From: Salmonella enterica subsp. houtenae serovar Houten
Lineage (GTDB): Bacteria; Pseudomonadota; Gammaproteobacteria; Enterobacterales; Enterobacteriaceae
Reading direction: 5' to 3'
DNA length: 64,000 bases
Assembly (NCBI GenBank): GCA_900478215.1
Contig: LS483478.1
Span: 3,534,001-3,598,000, forward strand
The notes beneath the pieces were generated by a model. That model saw nothing but the letters and a program-made list of their open reading frames with translations, had not been told where the DNA came from and did no database searches. Of the stretch, positions 38,928-47,744 are shown piece after piece. The position numbers and the translations under genes are program-made. Each line of letters begins with the position of its first letter. Positions within the stretch are counted from its first letter, which is position 1.

Positions 38928-39573
38928 GGCAATGATGTGGTTACTGGTTCGTGGCGTCTGGGAAACGCTGGCGATGACCTTTGTCTCCGGTTTCTTCGGT
39001 TTTGTGATTGGCCTGCCGGTCGGCGTATTGCTGTATGTTACGCGCCCGGGGCAGATTATGGAGAGCGCCAGGCTGTATCGCGCCCTTTCTGCGGTGGTCA
39101 ATATTTTCCGCTCGATTCCCTTTATCATCCTGCTGGTGTGGATGATTCCTTTTACCCGAATAATTGTCGGCACCTCCATCGGTTTGCAGGCCGCGATTGT
39201 ACCGCTGACCGTCGGCGCCGCGCCTTTTATCGCCCGTATGGTGGAAAATGCGCTGTTAGAGATCCCTGCCGGGCTGATTGAAGCCTCGCGAGCGATGGGC
39301 GCCACTCCGCTGCAAATTGTACGTAAAATCCTTTTACCGGAGGCGCTGCCTGGTCTGGTAAATGCGGCAACCATTACACTGATCACCCTGGTCGGTTACT
39401 CCGCAATGGGCGGCGCAGTCGGCGCAGGCGGTCTCGGTCAAATAGGCTATCAGTACGGTTATATTGGATACAATGCTACCGTGATGAATACGGTGCTGGT
39501 ATTACTCGTCGTTCTGGTTTATTTAATTCAGTTATCCGGCGATCGCATCGTCAGGGCTGTCACGCATAAGTAA
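38920..39573 (+). CDS. metI: Methionine ABC transporter permease MetI
   Basis: MetI forms the homodimeric membrane channel of the methionine importer. The 217-residue protein has five membrane spans. The cytoplasmic coupling loop carries the EAA-type motif IEASRAMGATPLQIVRKILLP near residues 125 to 145. Length matches E. coli MetI. The ATG lies within the end of metN. Confidence 0.97.
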   Translation: MSEAMMWLLVRGVWETLAMTFVSGFFGFVIGLPVGVLLYVTRPGQIMESARLYRALSAVVNIFRSIPFIILLVWMIPFTRIIVGTSIGLQAAIVPLTVGAAPFIARMVENALLEIPAGLIEASRAMGATPLQIVRKILLPEALPGLVNAATITLITLVGYSAMGGAVGAGGLGQIGYQYGYIGYNATVMNTVLVLLVVLVYLIQLSGDRIVRAVTHK

Positions 39574-39611
39574 CGTTAAACACAACACAAATACTCATTA
39601 AGGAAATAAGC

Positions 39612-40427
39612 ATGGCGTTCAAATTCAAAACCTTTGCGGCAGTGGGTGCTCTGATTGGTTCTCTGGCACTTGCGGGTTGCGGTCAGGATGAAAAAGATCC
39701 GAATCATATTAAAGTCGGCGTAATCGTTGGCGCAGAGCAGCAAGTTGCCGAAGTGGCGCAGAAAGTCGCGAAAGAAAAATACGGTCTGGACGTGGAGTTG
39801 GTGACCTTTAATGATTATGTTCTGCCTAATGAAGCGCTAAGCAAAGGCGATATCGATGCCAACGCCTTCCAGCACAAGCCGTATCTGGATCAGCAAATCA
39901 AAGATCGCGGCTACAAACTGGTTTCTGTTGGTAAGACTTTTGTCTATCCCATTGCAGGATATTCCAAAAAAATCAAATCACTGGATGAGCTCCAGGACGG
40001 TTCCCAGGTCGCTGTGCCTAACGACCCGACCAACCTTGGTCGTTCCCTGCTGCTGCTGCAAAAAGTAGGGCTGATTAAACTGAAAGATGGCGTCGGTCTG
40101 CTTCCTACCTCGCTGGATATTGTGGAAAACCCGAAAAATCTGAAAATTGTTGAGCTGGAAGCGCCGCAATTGCCGCGTTCGCTCGATGACGCGCAGATCG
40201 CGTTAGCAGTCATCAATACAACATACGCCAGCCAGATTGGCCTGACGCCAGCGAAAGACGGTATCTTCGTTGAAGATAAAGATTCTCCGTACGTTAACCT
40301 GATCGTGACGCGTGAAGACAATAAAGACGCCGAGAATGTGAAAAAATTCGTTCAGGCTTATCAGTCTGATGAAGTATACGAAGCCGCAAATAAAGTTTTT
40401 AATGGCGGTGCGGTGAAAGGCTGGTAA
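39612..40427 (+). CDS. metQ: Methionine-binding lipoprotein MetQ
   Basis: MetQ delivers methionine to MetNI. The 271-residue precursor has a lipoprotein signal ending in LALAGC, with the cysteine near residue 23, and a NlpA-family binding domain with KVGVIVGAEQQ and FNDYVLPNEAL. A good AAGGAA ribosome binding site precedes 39612. A terminator follows. Confidence 0.97.
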   Translation: MAFKFKTFAAVGALIGSLALAGCGQDEKDPNHIKVGVIVGAEQQVAEVAQKVAKEKYGLDVELVTFNDYVLPNEALSKGDIDANAFQHKPYLDQQIKDRGYKLVSVGKTFVYPIAGYSKKIKSLDELQDGSQVAVPNDPTNLGRSLLLLQKVGLIKLKDGVGLLPTSLDIVENPKNLKIVELEAPQLPRSLDDAQIALAVINTTYASQIGLTPAKDGIFVEDKDSPYVNLIVTREDNKDAENVKKFVQAYQSDEVYEAANKVFNGGAVKGW

Positions 40428-40461
40428 GTTTTAGGCTGATTCCACAATCTGTAATATTATT

Positions 40462-40490
40462 CAGGACGGGCTATTGCCCGTCTTGTCATT
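40462..40490 (+). terminator. Terminator after metNIQ
   Basis: GACGGGC pairs with GCCCGTC around TATT at 40465 to 40482, followed by TTGTCATTT. The position 35 bases past metQ supports the call. Confidence 0.7.
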
Positions 40491-40545
40491 TATGCAAGCT
40501 CCTGATTCAATATCTGGCAATTAGAACATTCATTGAGGAAATATT

Positions 40546-40950
40546 ATGCGTGCTTTACCGATCTGTTTATTGGCACTCATGCTGGGCGGTTGTTCTATGC
40601 TAAGCAGATCCCCTGTTGAACCCGTTCAAAGCATCGCAATCCCGCCAAAAGCGGAGCCGGAGAAACCCAAAGCGCCGCGTGCCGCTCCCGTCAGGATTTA
40701 CACCAATGCTGAAGACTTAGTCGGCAAACCTTTCCGCGATCTTGGCGAGGTTAGCGGCGAATCCTGTCAGGCGACAAATCAAGACTCTCCGCCTAACATT
40801 CCAACTGCGCGCAAGCGTATGCAGATTAATGCATCTAAAATGAAAGCCAACGCCGTCCTGCTGCACAGCTGTGAAATTACCAGCGGCACGCCAGGCTGCT
40901 ACCGTCAGGCGGTTTGTATCGGATCTGCCCTGAATATTTCGGCGAAATGA
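40546..40950 (+). CDS. rcsF: RcsF outer-membrane stress-sensor lipoprotein
   Basis: RcsF senses envelope damage and triggers the Rcs phosphorelay, partly through BamA. The 134-residue precursor has a signal ending in LMLGGC (cysteine near residue 16), a proline-rich disordered region (residues 30 to 50) and a compact domain with four cysteines, two of them in SCEITSGTPGC, that form the known disulphides. The start follows TGAGGAAA. The stop overlaps the trmO start (ATGA). Confidence 0.96.
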   Translation: MRALPICLLALMLGGCSMLSRSPVEPVQSIAIPPKAEPEKPKAPRAAPVRIYTNAEDLVGKPFRDLGEVSGESCQATNQDSPPNIPTARKRMQINASKMKANAVLLHSCEITSGTPGCYRQAVCIGSALNISAK

Positions 40951-41654
40951 GCAGCTTTCAGTTTGAACAAATCGGCGTTATTCGCTCCCCCTATAAAGAA
41001 AAATTCGCCGTTCCGCGCCAGCCCGGTCTGGTCAAAAGCGCCTGCGGCGAACTGCATCTGATAGCGCCTTACAACCAGGCCGATGCCGTTCGCGGCCTGG
41101 AAGCCTTCAGCCATTTGTGGGTGCTTTTCATTTTTCATCAGACCATGGACGGCGGCTGGCGGCCAACAGTTCGTCCGCCCCGTCTTGGCGGTAACGCCAG
41201 AATGGGCGTTTTTGCCACGCGCTCCACGTTCCGCCCCAATCCGATTGGCATGTCGCTCGTTGCGCTAAAAGATATCGAGTGCCGGAAAGAGAGCGTAATT
41301 CTGAAATTAGGCAGCCTGGATCTGGTGGATGGCACGCCGGTGGTGGATATCAAACCGTATTTACCGTTTGCCGAAGCCTTACCGGACGCCGCCGCCAGCT
41401 ATGCGCAACAGGCGCCGATGGCTGAAATGCCCGTGAGTTTTACCGCTGAGGTGGTTCAACAGCTCACGACGCTGGAAAGGCGTTATCCGCAGCTACGGAC
41501 GTTTATTTGCGATGTGCTGGCGCAAGATCCTCGCCCGGCTTATCGTAAGGGTGAAGAGACGGGCAAAACCTATGCCGTCTGGCTGCATGATTTTAACGTG
41601 CGCTGGCGTGTGGTTAACACGGGATTTGAAGTGTTTGCGCTGGAACCACGGTAA
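40947..41654 (+). CDS. trmO: tRNA (adenine(37)-N6)-methyltransferase TrmO
   Basis: TrmO (formerly YaeB/TsaA) methylates t6A37 of threonine tRNA using S-adenosylmethionine. The start at 40947 overlaps the rcsF stop and gives 235 residues beginning MSSFQFEQIGVIRSPY. Conserved parts are LWVLFIFHQT, RMGVFATRSTFRPNPIG and DLVDGTPVVDIKPYLP. The C-terminal domain includes DPRPAYRKG. Confidence 0.95.
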   Translation: MSSFQFEQIGVIRSPYKEKFAVPRQPGLVKSACGELHLIAPYNQADAVRGLEAFSHLWVLFIFHQTMDGGWRPTVRPPRLGGNARMGVFATRSTFRPNPIGMSLVALKDIECRKESVILKLGSLDLVDGTPVVDIKPYLPFAEALPDAAASYAQQAPMAEMPVSFTAEVVQQLTTLERRYPQLRTFICDVLAQDPRPAYRKGEETGKTYAVWLHDFNVRWRVVNTGFEVFALEPR

Positions 41655-41761
41655 TTTCACGCCCTTCTCTTTTGACATCCCTTGCACGCTGGTAAACTAA
41701 ATCACTTTTTTATCAGGCTCACATTGAGCCTGTTCGATCGTTCAACTGGAACCGTAACAAC

Positions 41762-43480
41762 ATGCGTACTAGCCAATATCTGCTCTCCACTCTGAAGGAG
41801 ACACCTGCCGACGCCGAGGTTATCAGCCACCAACTGATGCTGCGCGCCGGGATGATCCGCAAGCTCGCCTCCGGGTTATATACCTGGCTACCGACCGGCC
41901 TGCGCGTCCTGAAAAAAGTCGAAAACATCGTGCGTGAAGAGATGAACAACGCCGGTGCTATCGAGGTGTCGATGCCAGTCGTTCAGCCAGCCGACCTATG
42001 GCAAGAGAGTGGTCGTTGGGAACAGTACGGTCCGGAACTGCTGCGTTTTGTCGACCGTGGCGAGCGTCCGTTCGTACTCGGCCCGACCCACGAAGAAGTG
42101 ATCACCGATCTGGTGCGTAATGAACTCAGCTCTTATAAGCAATTGCCGCTGAACTTCTTCCAAATCCAGACCAAATTCCGTGATGAAGTGCGTCCGCGCT
42201 TTGGCGTGATGCGTTCACGCGAATTCCTGATGAAAGATGCTTACTCTTTCCACACCTCTCAGGAATCGTTGCAGGAAACCTATGACGCCATGTACGCCGC
42301 GTATAGCCGTATCTTCAGCCGTATGGGGCTGGATTTCCGCGCGGTACAGGCCGATACCGGTTCTATCGGCGGCAACGCCTCGCATGAATTCCAGGTGCTG
42401 GCGCAAAGCGGCGAAGACGATATCGTTTTCTCTGATGTTTCTAATTACGCGGCTAACATTGAACTGGCAGAAGCTATCGCGCCGCAAACGCCGCGCGCAG
42501 CGGCGACGCAGGAAATGACTCTGGTCGATACGCCAAACGCCAAAACCATTGCGGAGCTGGTGGAACAGTTCAACCTGCCAATTGAAAAAACGGTAAAAAC
42601 GCTGCTGGTTAAAGCGGTGAAAGACAGCAAGTTTCCGCTGGTGGCTCTGCTGGTTCGCGGCGATCATGAACTGAATGAAGTTAAAGCGGAAAAACTGCCG
42701 CACGTTGCCAGCCCGCTCACCTTTGCTACCGAAGAAGAGATTCGCGCCGTGATTAACGCCGGTCCTGGATCCCTCGGCCCGGTCAATATGCCGATTCCGG
42801 TCATCATCGATCGTACCGTTGCCGCCATGAGCGATTTTGCCGCTGGCGCTAACATCGATGGTAAACACTACTTTGGTATTAACTGGGATCGCGATGTGGC
42901 GACGCCTATTGTTGCTGACATCCGTAACGTAGTCGCCGGCGATCCGAGTCCGGATGGCCAGGGAACGTTGCTGATCAAACGCGGTATCGAAGTGGGTCAC
43001 ATCTTCCAGTTGGGTACCAAGTACTCAGAAGCGCTGAAAGCCTCCGTTCAGGGTGAAGATGGCCGTAACCAGACTCTGACGATGGGCTGCTATGGTATCG
43101 GCGTAACACGCGTCGTTGCCGCAGCTATCGAGCAGAACTTTGACGAGCGCGGCATTGTATGGCCTGACGCCATTGCGCCTTTCCAGGTCGCTATTCTGCC
43201 GATGAATATGCACAAATCCTTCCGTGTGCAGGCGCTGGCGGAAAAGCTGTACAGCGAATTGCGCGCGCAGGGCATTGAAGTGCTGATGGACGACCGTAAA
43301 GAGCGCCCGGGCGTGATGTTTGCCGATATGGAGCTGATTGGTATTCCACATACTATCGTGATTGGCGATCGCAACCTGGATAACGACGATATTGAGTATA
43401 AATACCGTCGCAGCGGTGAAAAATCGCTGATTAAAACCGGCGATATCGTTGATTATCTGGTCAAGGCCATTAAAGGCTAA
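41762..43480 (+). CDS. proS: Prolyl-tRNA synthetase
   Basis: ProS charges tRNA-Pro. The 572-residue class II enzyme shows motif 2 in FRDEVRPRFGVMRSREFLMKD (around residues 140 to 160), the YbaK-like editing insertion (about 224 to 405) with KTLLVKAV, motif 3 in TMGCYGIGVTRVVAA, and a C-terminal anticodon-binding domain with VLMDDRKERPGVMFAD. Length equals the E. coli enzyme. Confidence 0.98.
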   Translation: MRTSQYLLSTLKETPADAEVISHQLMLRAGMIRKLASGLYTWLPTGLRVLKKVENIVREEMNNAGAIEVSMPVVQPADLWQESGRWEQYGPELLRFVDRGERPFVLGPTHEEVITDLVRNELSSYKQLPLNFFQIQTKFRDEVRPRFGVMRSREFLMKDAYSFHTSQESLQETYDAMYAAYSRIFSRMGLDFRAVQADTGSIGGNASHEFQVLAQSGEDDIVFSDVSNYAANIELAEAIAPQTPRAAATQEMTLVDTPNAKTIAELVEQFNLPIEKTVKTLLVKAVKDSKFPLVALLVRGDHELNEVKAEKLPHVASPLTFATEEEIRAVINAGPGSLGPVNMPIPVIIDRTVAAMSDFAAGANIDGKHYFGINWDRDVATPIVADIRNVVAGDPSPDGQGTLLIKRGIEVGHIFQLGTKYSEALKASVQGEDGRNQTLTMGCYGIGVTRVVAAAIEQNFDERGIVWPDAIAPFQVAILPMNMHKSFRVQALAEKLYSELRAQGIEVLMDDRKERPGVMFADMELIGIPHTIVIGDRNLDNDDIEYKYRRSGEKSLIKTGDIVDYLVKAIKG

Positions 43481-43524
43481 ACGACATCTTGTTGGGATTG
43501 CCCGGCACCATCCGGCAGATATGT

Positions 43525-43552
43525 AAAGGCCTCGCACCATGCGAGGCCTTTT
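43525..43552. terminator. Bidirectional terminator between proS and nlpE
   Basis: AAAGGCCTCGC pairs with GCGAGGCCTTT around a short loop, with T runs on the right and A on the left. It lies between two convergent genes. Confidence 0.85.
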
Positions 43553-43553
43553 A

Positions 43554-44255
43554 TTAGTGAGTGCAATCTTTACCCGGCGCAAACTTCGCATTTTTATCGG
43601 CTATTAGCATTTTTACCGGCTCGCCCGTGTCCGGATTCGCGGCAAAAACAAAATGTCCTTCTACCGTCAGCAGTACCGGTTTTTCCGCTTCGCCTTTAGC
43701 CGCCAGATAGCCGCGCTCAAGCTGGACGTTACTGGCAACCGGCAGCCGTTTTCCAGTCGCGCAATCGGTAAAGGTCGCCGCGTCGGCCATATATACATAC
43801 ATACCACGCAGCGGCATTGGCGTTACCGGCAGGCTGGCGGTAACAGGCTCAAGCGTATAATTAAGCGGCGAAGCCACCGGATTGCCTTCTCTGTCGAGCA
43901 TCTCCAGCGCATCGCCTTTTGCGCGATAATACGATTTCTCGCCATTGCTGTCGGTTAACACCAGTTTATCCGCCGTCCGCGCCCAGGTACCGTATGACGC
44001 AAAAGAGGAAGGTTCTTCGCGCACGCCCTGATAGCGCTCGTTCATCACCCATGTGCCGTCTTTTTCCAGAAACAGTGACGTTTCAATACCTTCACAATCC
44101 GCACAGGGCAGCACGCCGCGCCAACTTTGCTGCATGGGTTTTAATTCCGCCGCCTGCGCAGGTTGCAGGGCGTCAACTTCCGTACGGTTATTACACCCTA
44201 TCAAGGCAAATAGCGTGCAGGCTGCCGCTACTGATAATATTGCTGTTCTCACCAT
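43554..44255 (-). CDS. nlpE: NlpE (CutF) lipoprotein, Cpx and copper stress sensor
   Basis: NlpE is an outer-membrane lipoprotein that signals surface contact and lipoprotein-sorting faults to the Cpx system. The 233-residue precursor has a lipobox LIGC with the cysteine near residue 21, the CxxC pair in LPCADCEGIETSLFL, and a C-terminal OB-like domain with KGEAEKPVLLTVEGHFVF. It is convergent with proS. Confidence 0.95.
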   Translation of the reverse strand: MVRTAILSVAAACTLFALIGCNNRTEVDALQPAQAAELKPMQQSWRGVLPCADCEGIETSLFLEKDGTWVMNERYQGVREEPSSFASYGTWARTADKLVLTDSNGEKSYYRAKGDALEMLDREGNPVASPLNYTLEPVTASLPVTPMPLRGMYVYMADAATFTDCATGKRLPVASNVQLERGYLAAKGEAEKPVLLTVEGHFVFAANPDTGEPVKMLIADKNAKFAPGKDCTH

Positions 44256-44286
44256 GAAATCCTTATGAAATTGCTATTCCTGCTCG

Positions 44287-44709
44287 TCAATCCAGTGGAC
44301 GACGAACTTTGCCACGAAGCGCCTTTACAGAAGATTTTTGCGCCTTAGAGGACAAGCGGCGCTCTTTCGAGGCTCGCGTCGGGCGGGTTGCGCGACGGCT
44401 TTTCTGCTCCGCGGTTAATTCTTTTATGACGGCAACCAGCCTGGCGATAGCCGCTTCCCGGTTGAGCTCCTGGCTCCGGTACTCCTGCGCCTTAATGATA
44501 ATTACGCCATCATTGCTTATCAGATGGTGGCTGGCCGTCAGCAAACGCTGTTTATAATACTCTGGCAGGCCAGAGGCCCGAATGTCAAAGCGCAAATGAA
44601 TCGCGCTAGAGGTCTTATTCACGTGTTGACCACCCGCGCCCTGCGCGCGAATAGCCGTAATTTCCAGCTCATTATCGGCTATGGAGACCGTCCGGGAGAT
44701 GGCAATCAT
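44287..44709 (-). CDS. arfB: Alternative ribosome-rescue factor ArfB (YaeJ)
   Basis: ArfB hydrolyses peptidyl-tRNA on stalled non-stop ribosomes. The 140-residue protein has the catalytic GGQ in RAQGAGGQHVNKTSSAIHL (around residues 25 to 30) and a basic C-terminal tail (RRATRPTRASKERRLSSK) that enters the empty mRNA channel. The start overlaps the yaeQ stop. Confidence 0.96.
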   Translation of the reverse strand: MIAISRTVSIADNELEITAIRAQGAGGQHVNKTSSAIHLRFDIRASGLPEYYKQRLLTASHHLISNDGVIIIKAQEYRSQELNREAAIARLVAVIKELTAEQKSRRATRPTRASKERRLSSKAQKSSVKALRGKVRRPLD

Positions 44710-45251
44710 GAGGGTTGTTGCCAGGCGGCAAGCTGTATTTCCAGATTATTCCGAGCATCAGAAAGCCAGATTGCGCCGTCCTGAATTGTCGCCTGTAGCG
44801 TCATGGTACGATCGGCAAATTCACTGAGCTGCGCCAGTTGCCCGTCATCCAGATACCAGACGGACAGGTTAGCGAACTGCGCGCACTTGCTTTGATGCTG
44901 CTGCCACCAGATTTGCGCCGCCCGGGAGTTATAAGCAAAGAGCGCGACGTCGCCCGCTTGAGTACAGGCTTTCTTAATACGGCGCTCATCCGGCAGCCCC
45001 AGTTCTATCCATAGATCGATGCCCAGATGATCGTTGCGCAGCCAGGCCTCCGGCTCATCTTCCGCGCTGAGCCCGCGTGTAAACTGCAACCGCTCATCAG
45101 CATATTTTATCCATGCCAACAGGCGTAGCATCATGCGCTCCTGCGTTTCAGAAGGGTGACGCGCCAGCGTCACCGCCGCATCCAGAAACCGGTTGCGATC
45201 AAGGTCAGCCACATTGACGACGGCTTTATAAATTGTCGCTTTAAGCGCCAT
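44706..45251 (-). CDS. yaeQ: YaeQ family protein
   Basis: This 181-residue protein is the conserved enterobacterial YaeQ, with VNVADLDRNRFLDAAVTLARHPSE-type N-terminal sequence and EPEAWLRNDHLGIDLWIELG. The structure of the family resembles PD-(D/E)XK nucleases, but no activity is established. Older reports linked it to RfaH suppression. It overlaps arfB by 4 bases. Confidence 0.95.
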   Translation of the reverse strand: MALKATIYKAVVNVADLDRNRFLDAAVTLARHPSETQERMMLRLLAWIKYADERLQFTRGLSAEDEPEAWLRNDHLGIDLWIELGLPDERRIKKACTQAGDVALFAYNSRAAQIWWQQHQSKCAQFANLSVWYLDDGQLAQLSEFADRTMTLQATIQDGAIWLSDARNNLEIQLAAWQQPS

Positions 45252-45448
45252 GAGAAAACTCCTTTCGAATCAGGCATCCATTGTAGCGAAAACCGCGCTA
45301 AAAGGCTGTTAACGAATCTTTTACCCACTCGCCTCAGGCGCTGATATTGCGTAAATGAGTATGGTATAGTCACCTTGCTAAACAGGATTTAACTTCGTAG
45401 GCTTAGACTTGCATCCACGGTTAAGTCAGAATGCTGACAGGAGGGCAT

Positions 45449-45649
45449 GTGGAAAAATATTGTGAGTTAGTACGCAAGCGGTATGCGGAAATCGCCAGCG
45501 GAGACTTAGGGTATGTCCCGGATGCGCTGGGTTGTGTATTGAAAGTGCTTAATGAAGTGGCGGCAGATAGCGCCCTTTCAGAGTCGGTCAGGGAAAAGGC
45601 AGCTTATGCTGCCGCGAACTTACTGGTGAGCGATTATGTCAATGAATGA
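45449..45649 (+). CDS. yaeP: YaeP family protein
   Basis: The GTG at 45449 is chosen because ACAGGAGG lies four bases upstream and the resulting 66 residues match the usual YaeP length; an ATG at 45431 lacks a ribosome binding site. The product starts [18 protein letters not shown] and is helical. Function is unknown. It overlaps rof and is co-transcribed with it. Confidence 0.9.
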
Positions 45650-45896
45650 AACGTATCAACCCATTAATTGCGATGACTACGATAGTCTTGAGCTTGCCTG
45701 CATGCATCATTTAATACTGACGCTAACATTAAAAGATGGCGAGATTTTACAGGCAAAAGCGAACGATTTGATCTTGCGTAAAAACGTAGAATATCTGCTT
45801 GCCGAGGTTTCCGGCGAGTCTCGTGAGCTTCGTCTCGATAAAATCGCCAGTTTCAGCCACCCGGAAATTGGGACTGTGGTGGTCAGCGAATCCTGA
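45642..45896 (+). CDS. rof: Rof (YaeO), inhibitor of Rho
   Basis: Rof binds Rho and inhibits Rho-dependent termination. The start at 45642 gives 84 residues beginning [20 protein letters not shown]; an ATG two codons earlier is possible. The Sm-like fold is visible in [16 protein letters not shown] and [17 protein letters not shown]. It overlaps the end of yaeP by 8 bases. Confidence 0.94.
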
Positions 45897-45904
45897 ATCT
45901 TGCG

Positions 45905-45935
45905 GCCGGATAAGGCATTTTCGCCGCTATCCGGC
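45905..45935. repeat. REP-like palindrome between rof and tilS
   Basis: GCCGGATA and TATCCGGC form an 8-bp stem with a 15-base loop, the typical enterobacterial REP pattern. It lies between two convergent genes and may end transcription or stabilise the messages. Confidence 0.7.
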
Positions 45936-45938
45936 ATT

Positions 45939-47237
45939 TTATGCTTCTTCTCGCCACAATAACGCCACACCGTCTTCGTCATTCGCCAGCCCGTCATGGG
46001 TGACAAAGTACCTCGCCGCCGCAATCAGCGTATCGCCATAAAACAGCAGCGGCGTGGTATCGCGCCGCCAGGAAGGCACATTCAGCTCCTGCCAGATTTT
46101 CTTCAGCTTACGTCCGCCGTGACGTCCCACTATGTGTATCAACCCTGGCGCCTTAAAACGAATGCTGACGGATTCTTCCTGTCGCGGTCGGCGCAATTCG
46201 CCGCCAGGCTCGAGCTGTACCGTCCCTAAGCCGTCAGGCAGCGCCAGCGGTGTTTGCCAGACGGGCCAGACGACCGTCGTTTCGCTTTGTCCGGTCACGG
46301 ATTTAATCCACCACAGTTGCGACTGATAACGGCGAATCTCGCGATCGCCAAAACGTAAACAGGGAGAGGCATCGCCGCGCGCCAGCGCCACCTCCTGCCA
46401 GATACGCTCCAGCGCGTCGCGAGAGGGCATCGGCGCATTACGCGTCGCCAGCCAGCGACGCAAAATCGCCGCCCGCCGTACATCGCTCATCGACATTAAT
46501 GGAGAGAGCCGCAATGTCCCCCCCGCCGTTATACAGTCGGTAAGATCGCTGGCCAGAAGTTCGTCCAGCAACCTTTCTTGCTCGGCGCAGAGCGCCGCGC
46601 TACGGGCTACCGCCGCAGGGAAATGCGGCCAGCGACGCTGCAAGAGCGGCAGCGCGCGCAGGCGTAAAAAGTTGCGATCGTAGGCGTCATCCTGATTGCT
46701 TTCATCTTCGATCCAGCATAAGCCATGCCGCACAGCCCACTGTTCCAGCCTCTCCCGCGTTTCTCTCAACAGCGGACGAAGGAGCTGAGTTCCGGCAAAA
46801 GGCGAGCGTTCTCCCATCGCGGAAAGTCCGGCCGGACCGCTGCCGCGCTTTAGCGCCAGCAGGAATGTTTCACACTGATCGTCAAGGTGCTGCGCGGTTG
46901 CCAGCACTTCGCCAGGCAGTAGCGTCTGGGCGAACGCCCGATAGCGCGCCTCACGCGCATGGGCCTCGATACCCAGACCATTATCCGCCAGCGTCACCCG
47001 CTCTACCACCAGCGGAACCTGCCAACGTTTACACACGGTTTCGCAATGCCGCACCCAACTGTCGGCATGAGGGCTTAAACCATGATGGATATGGACAGCG
47101 CGCAGCGTGACGTCAGGATGGCGTTCTCGCCACAACACCAGTTGATGCAACAGCACCGTAGAATCCAGGCCGCCGCTAAAGGCGGCCAGAATACGGCGAG
47201 AAGAGAGTAACGAAGTATTCAGCGTGAGAGTGGTCAT
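45939..47237 (-). CDS. tilS: tRNA(Ile)-lysidine synthetase TilS
   Basis: TilS modifies C34 of the CAU tRNA-Ile to lysidine so that it reads AUA. The 432-residue protein has the PP-loop motif LAAFSGGLDSTVLLHQL near residues 17 to 26 and a conserved AHHLDDQ-like AQHLDDQCETF. The C-terminal domain carries the tRNA-binding region with IHIVGRHGGRKLKKIWQE. Length is normal. Confidence 0.96.
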   Translation of the reverse strand: MTTLTLNTSLLSSRRILAAFSGGLDSTVLLHQLVLWRERHPDVTLRAVHIHHGLSPHADSWVRHCETVCKRWQVPLVVERVTLADNGLGIEAHAREARYRAFAQTLLPGEVLATAQHLDDQCETFLLALKRGSGPAGLSAMGERSPFAGTQLLRPLLRETRERLEQWAVRHGLCWIEDESNQDDAYDRNFLRLRALPLLQRRWPHFPAAVARSAALCAEQERLLDELLASDLTDCITAGGTLRLSPLMSMSDVRRAAILRRWLATRNAPMPSRDALERIWQEVALARGDASPCLRFGDREIRRYQSQLWWIKSVTGQSETTVVWPVWQTPLALPDGLGTVQLEPGGELRRPRQEESVSIRFKAPGLIHIVGRHGGRKLKKIWQELNVPSWRRDTTPLLFYGDTLIAAARYFVTHDGLANDEDGVALLWREEA

Positions 47238-47299
47238 GATCCATGCTTATAGTGACTTTGCCCGGCAACGTTACCTGGCGAACGTCTTAATGACAAGCC

Positions 47300-47689
47300 T
47301 TACTGCTCATACAGCTCAAGCGGCAAACCGTCCGGATCGTTGAAAAAAGTAAAGCGCTTCCCGGTATACGGATCGACGCGTATCGGTTCGCACTTAACCT
47401 GATGCTTTTCCAGATGCGCAACGGCGTTTTCCACATTTTCCACGCTGAAAGCCAGATGGCGCAGGCCGCAGGCTTCAGGTCGGCTTGGACGCGCCGGAGG
47501 AAAGGGAAAAGAAAAAAGCTCAATCACATACTGCCCGTTTAGCGCCAAATCACCCTTCCATGAGTCACGCTCTTCTCGCCAGGCTTCGCTTATCAGATCG
47601 AACCCCAGAATATCGCAATAAAACGCCTTGCTCACCGCATAGTCTGTCGCAATAATCGCGATGTGATGAACCTGTTTTAATCCCAGCAT
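47300..47689 (-). CDS. yaeR: YaeR, VOC superfamily protein
   Basis: The ATG at 47689 follows AAAGGAGACGCT and gives 129 residues, the usual YaeR length. It is a glyoxalase-fold (VOC) protein with VHHIAIIATDYAVSKAFY, HLAFSVENVENAVAHLE and FFNDPDGLPLELYEQ, which carry the likely metal ligands His and Glu. The substrate is unknown. It lies just downstream of ldcC. Confidence 0.93.
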   Translation of the reverse strand: MLGLKQVHHIAIIATDYAVSKAFYCDILGFDLISEAWREERDSWKGDLALNGQYVIELFSFPFPPARPSRPEACGLRHLAFSVENVENAVAHLEKHQVKCEPIRVDPYTGKRFTFFNDPDGLPLELYEQ

Positions 47690-47744
47690 AGCGTCTCCTT
47701 TATTGATTATCAGTACGTTACTCGCCACACGCCCCTCAGGCAAG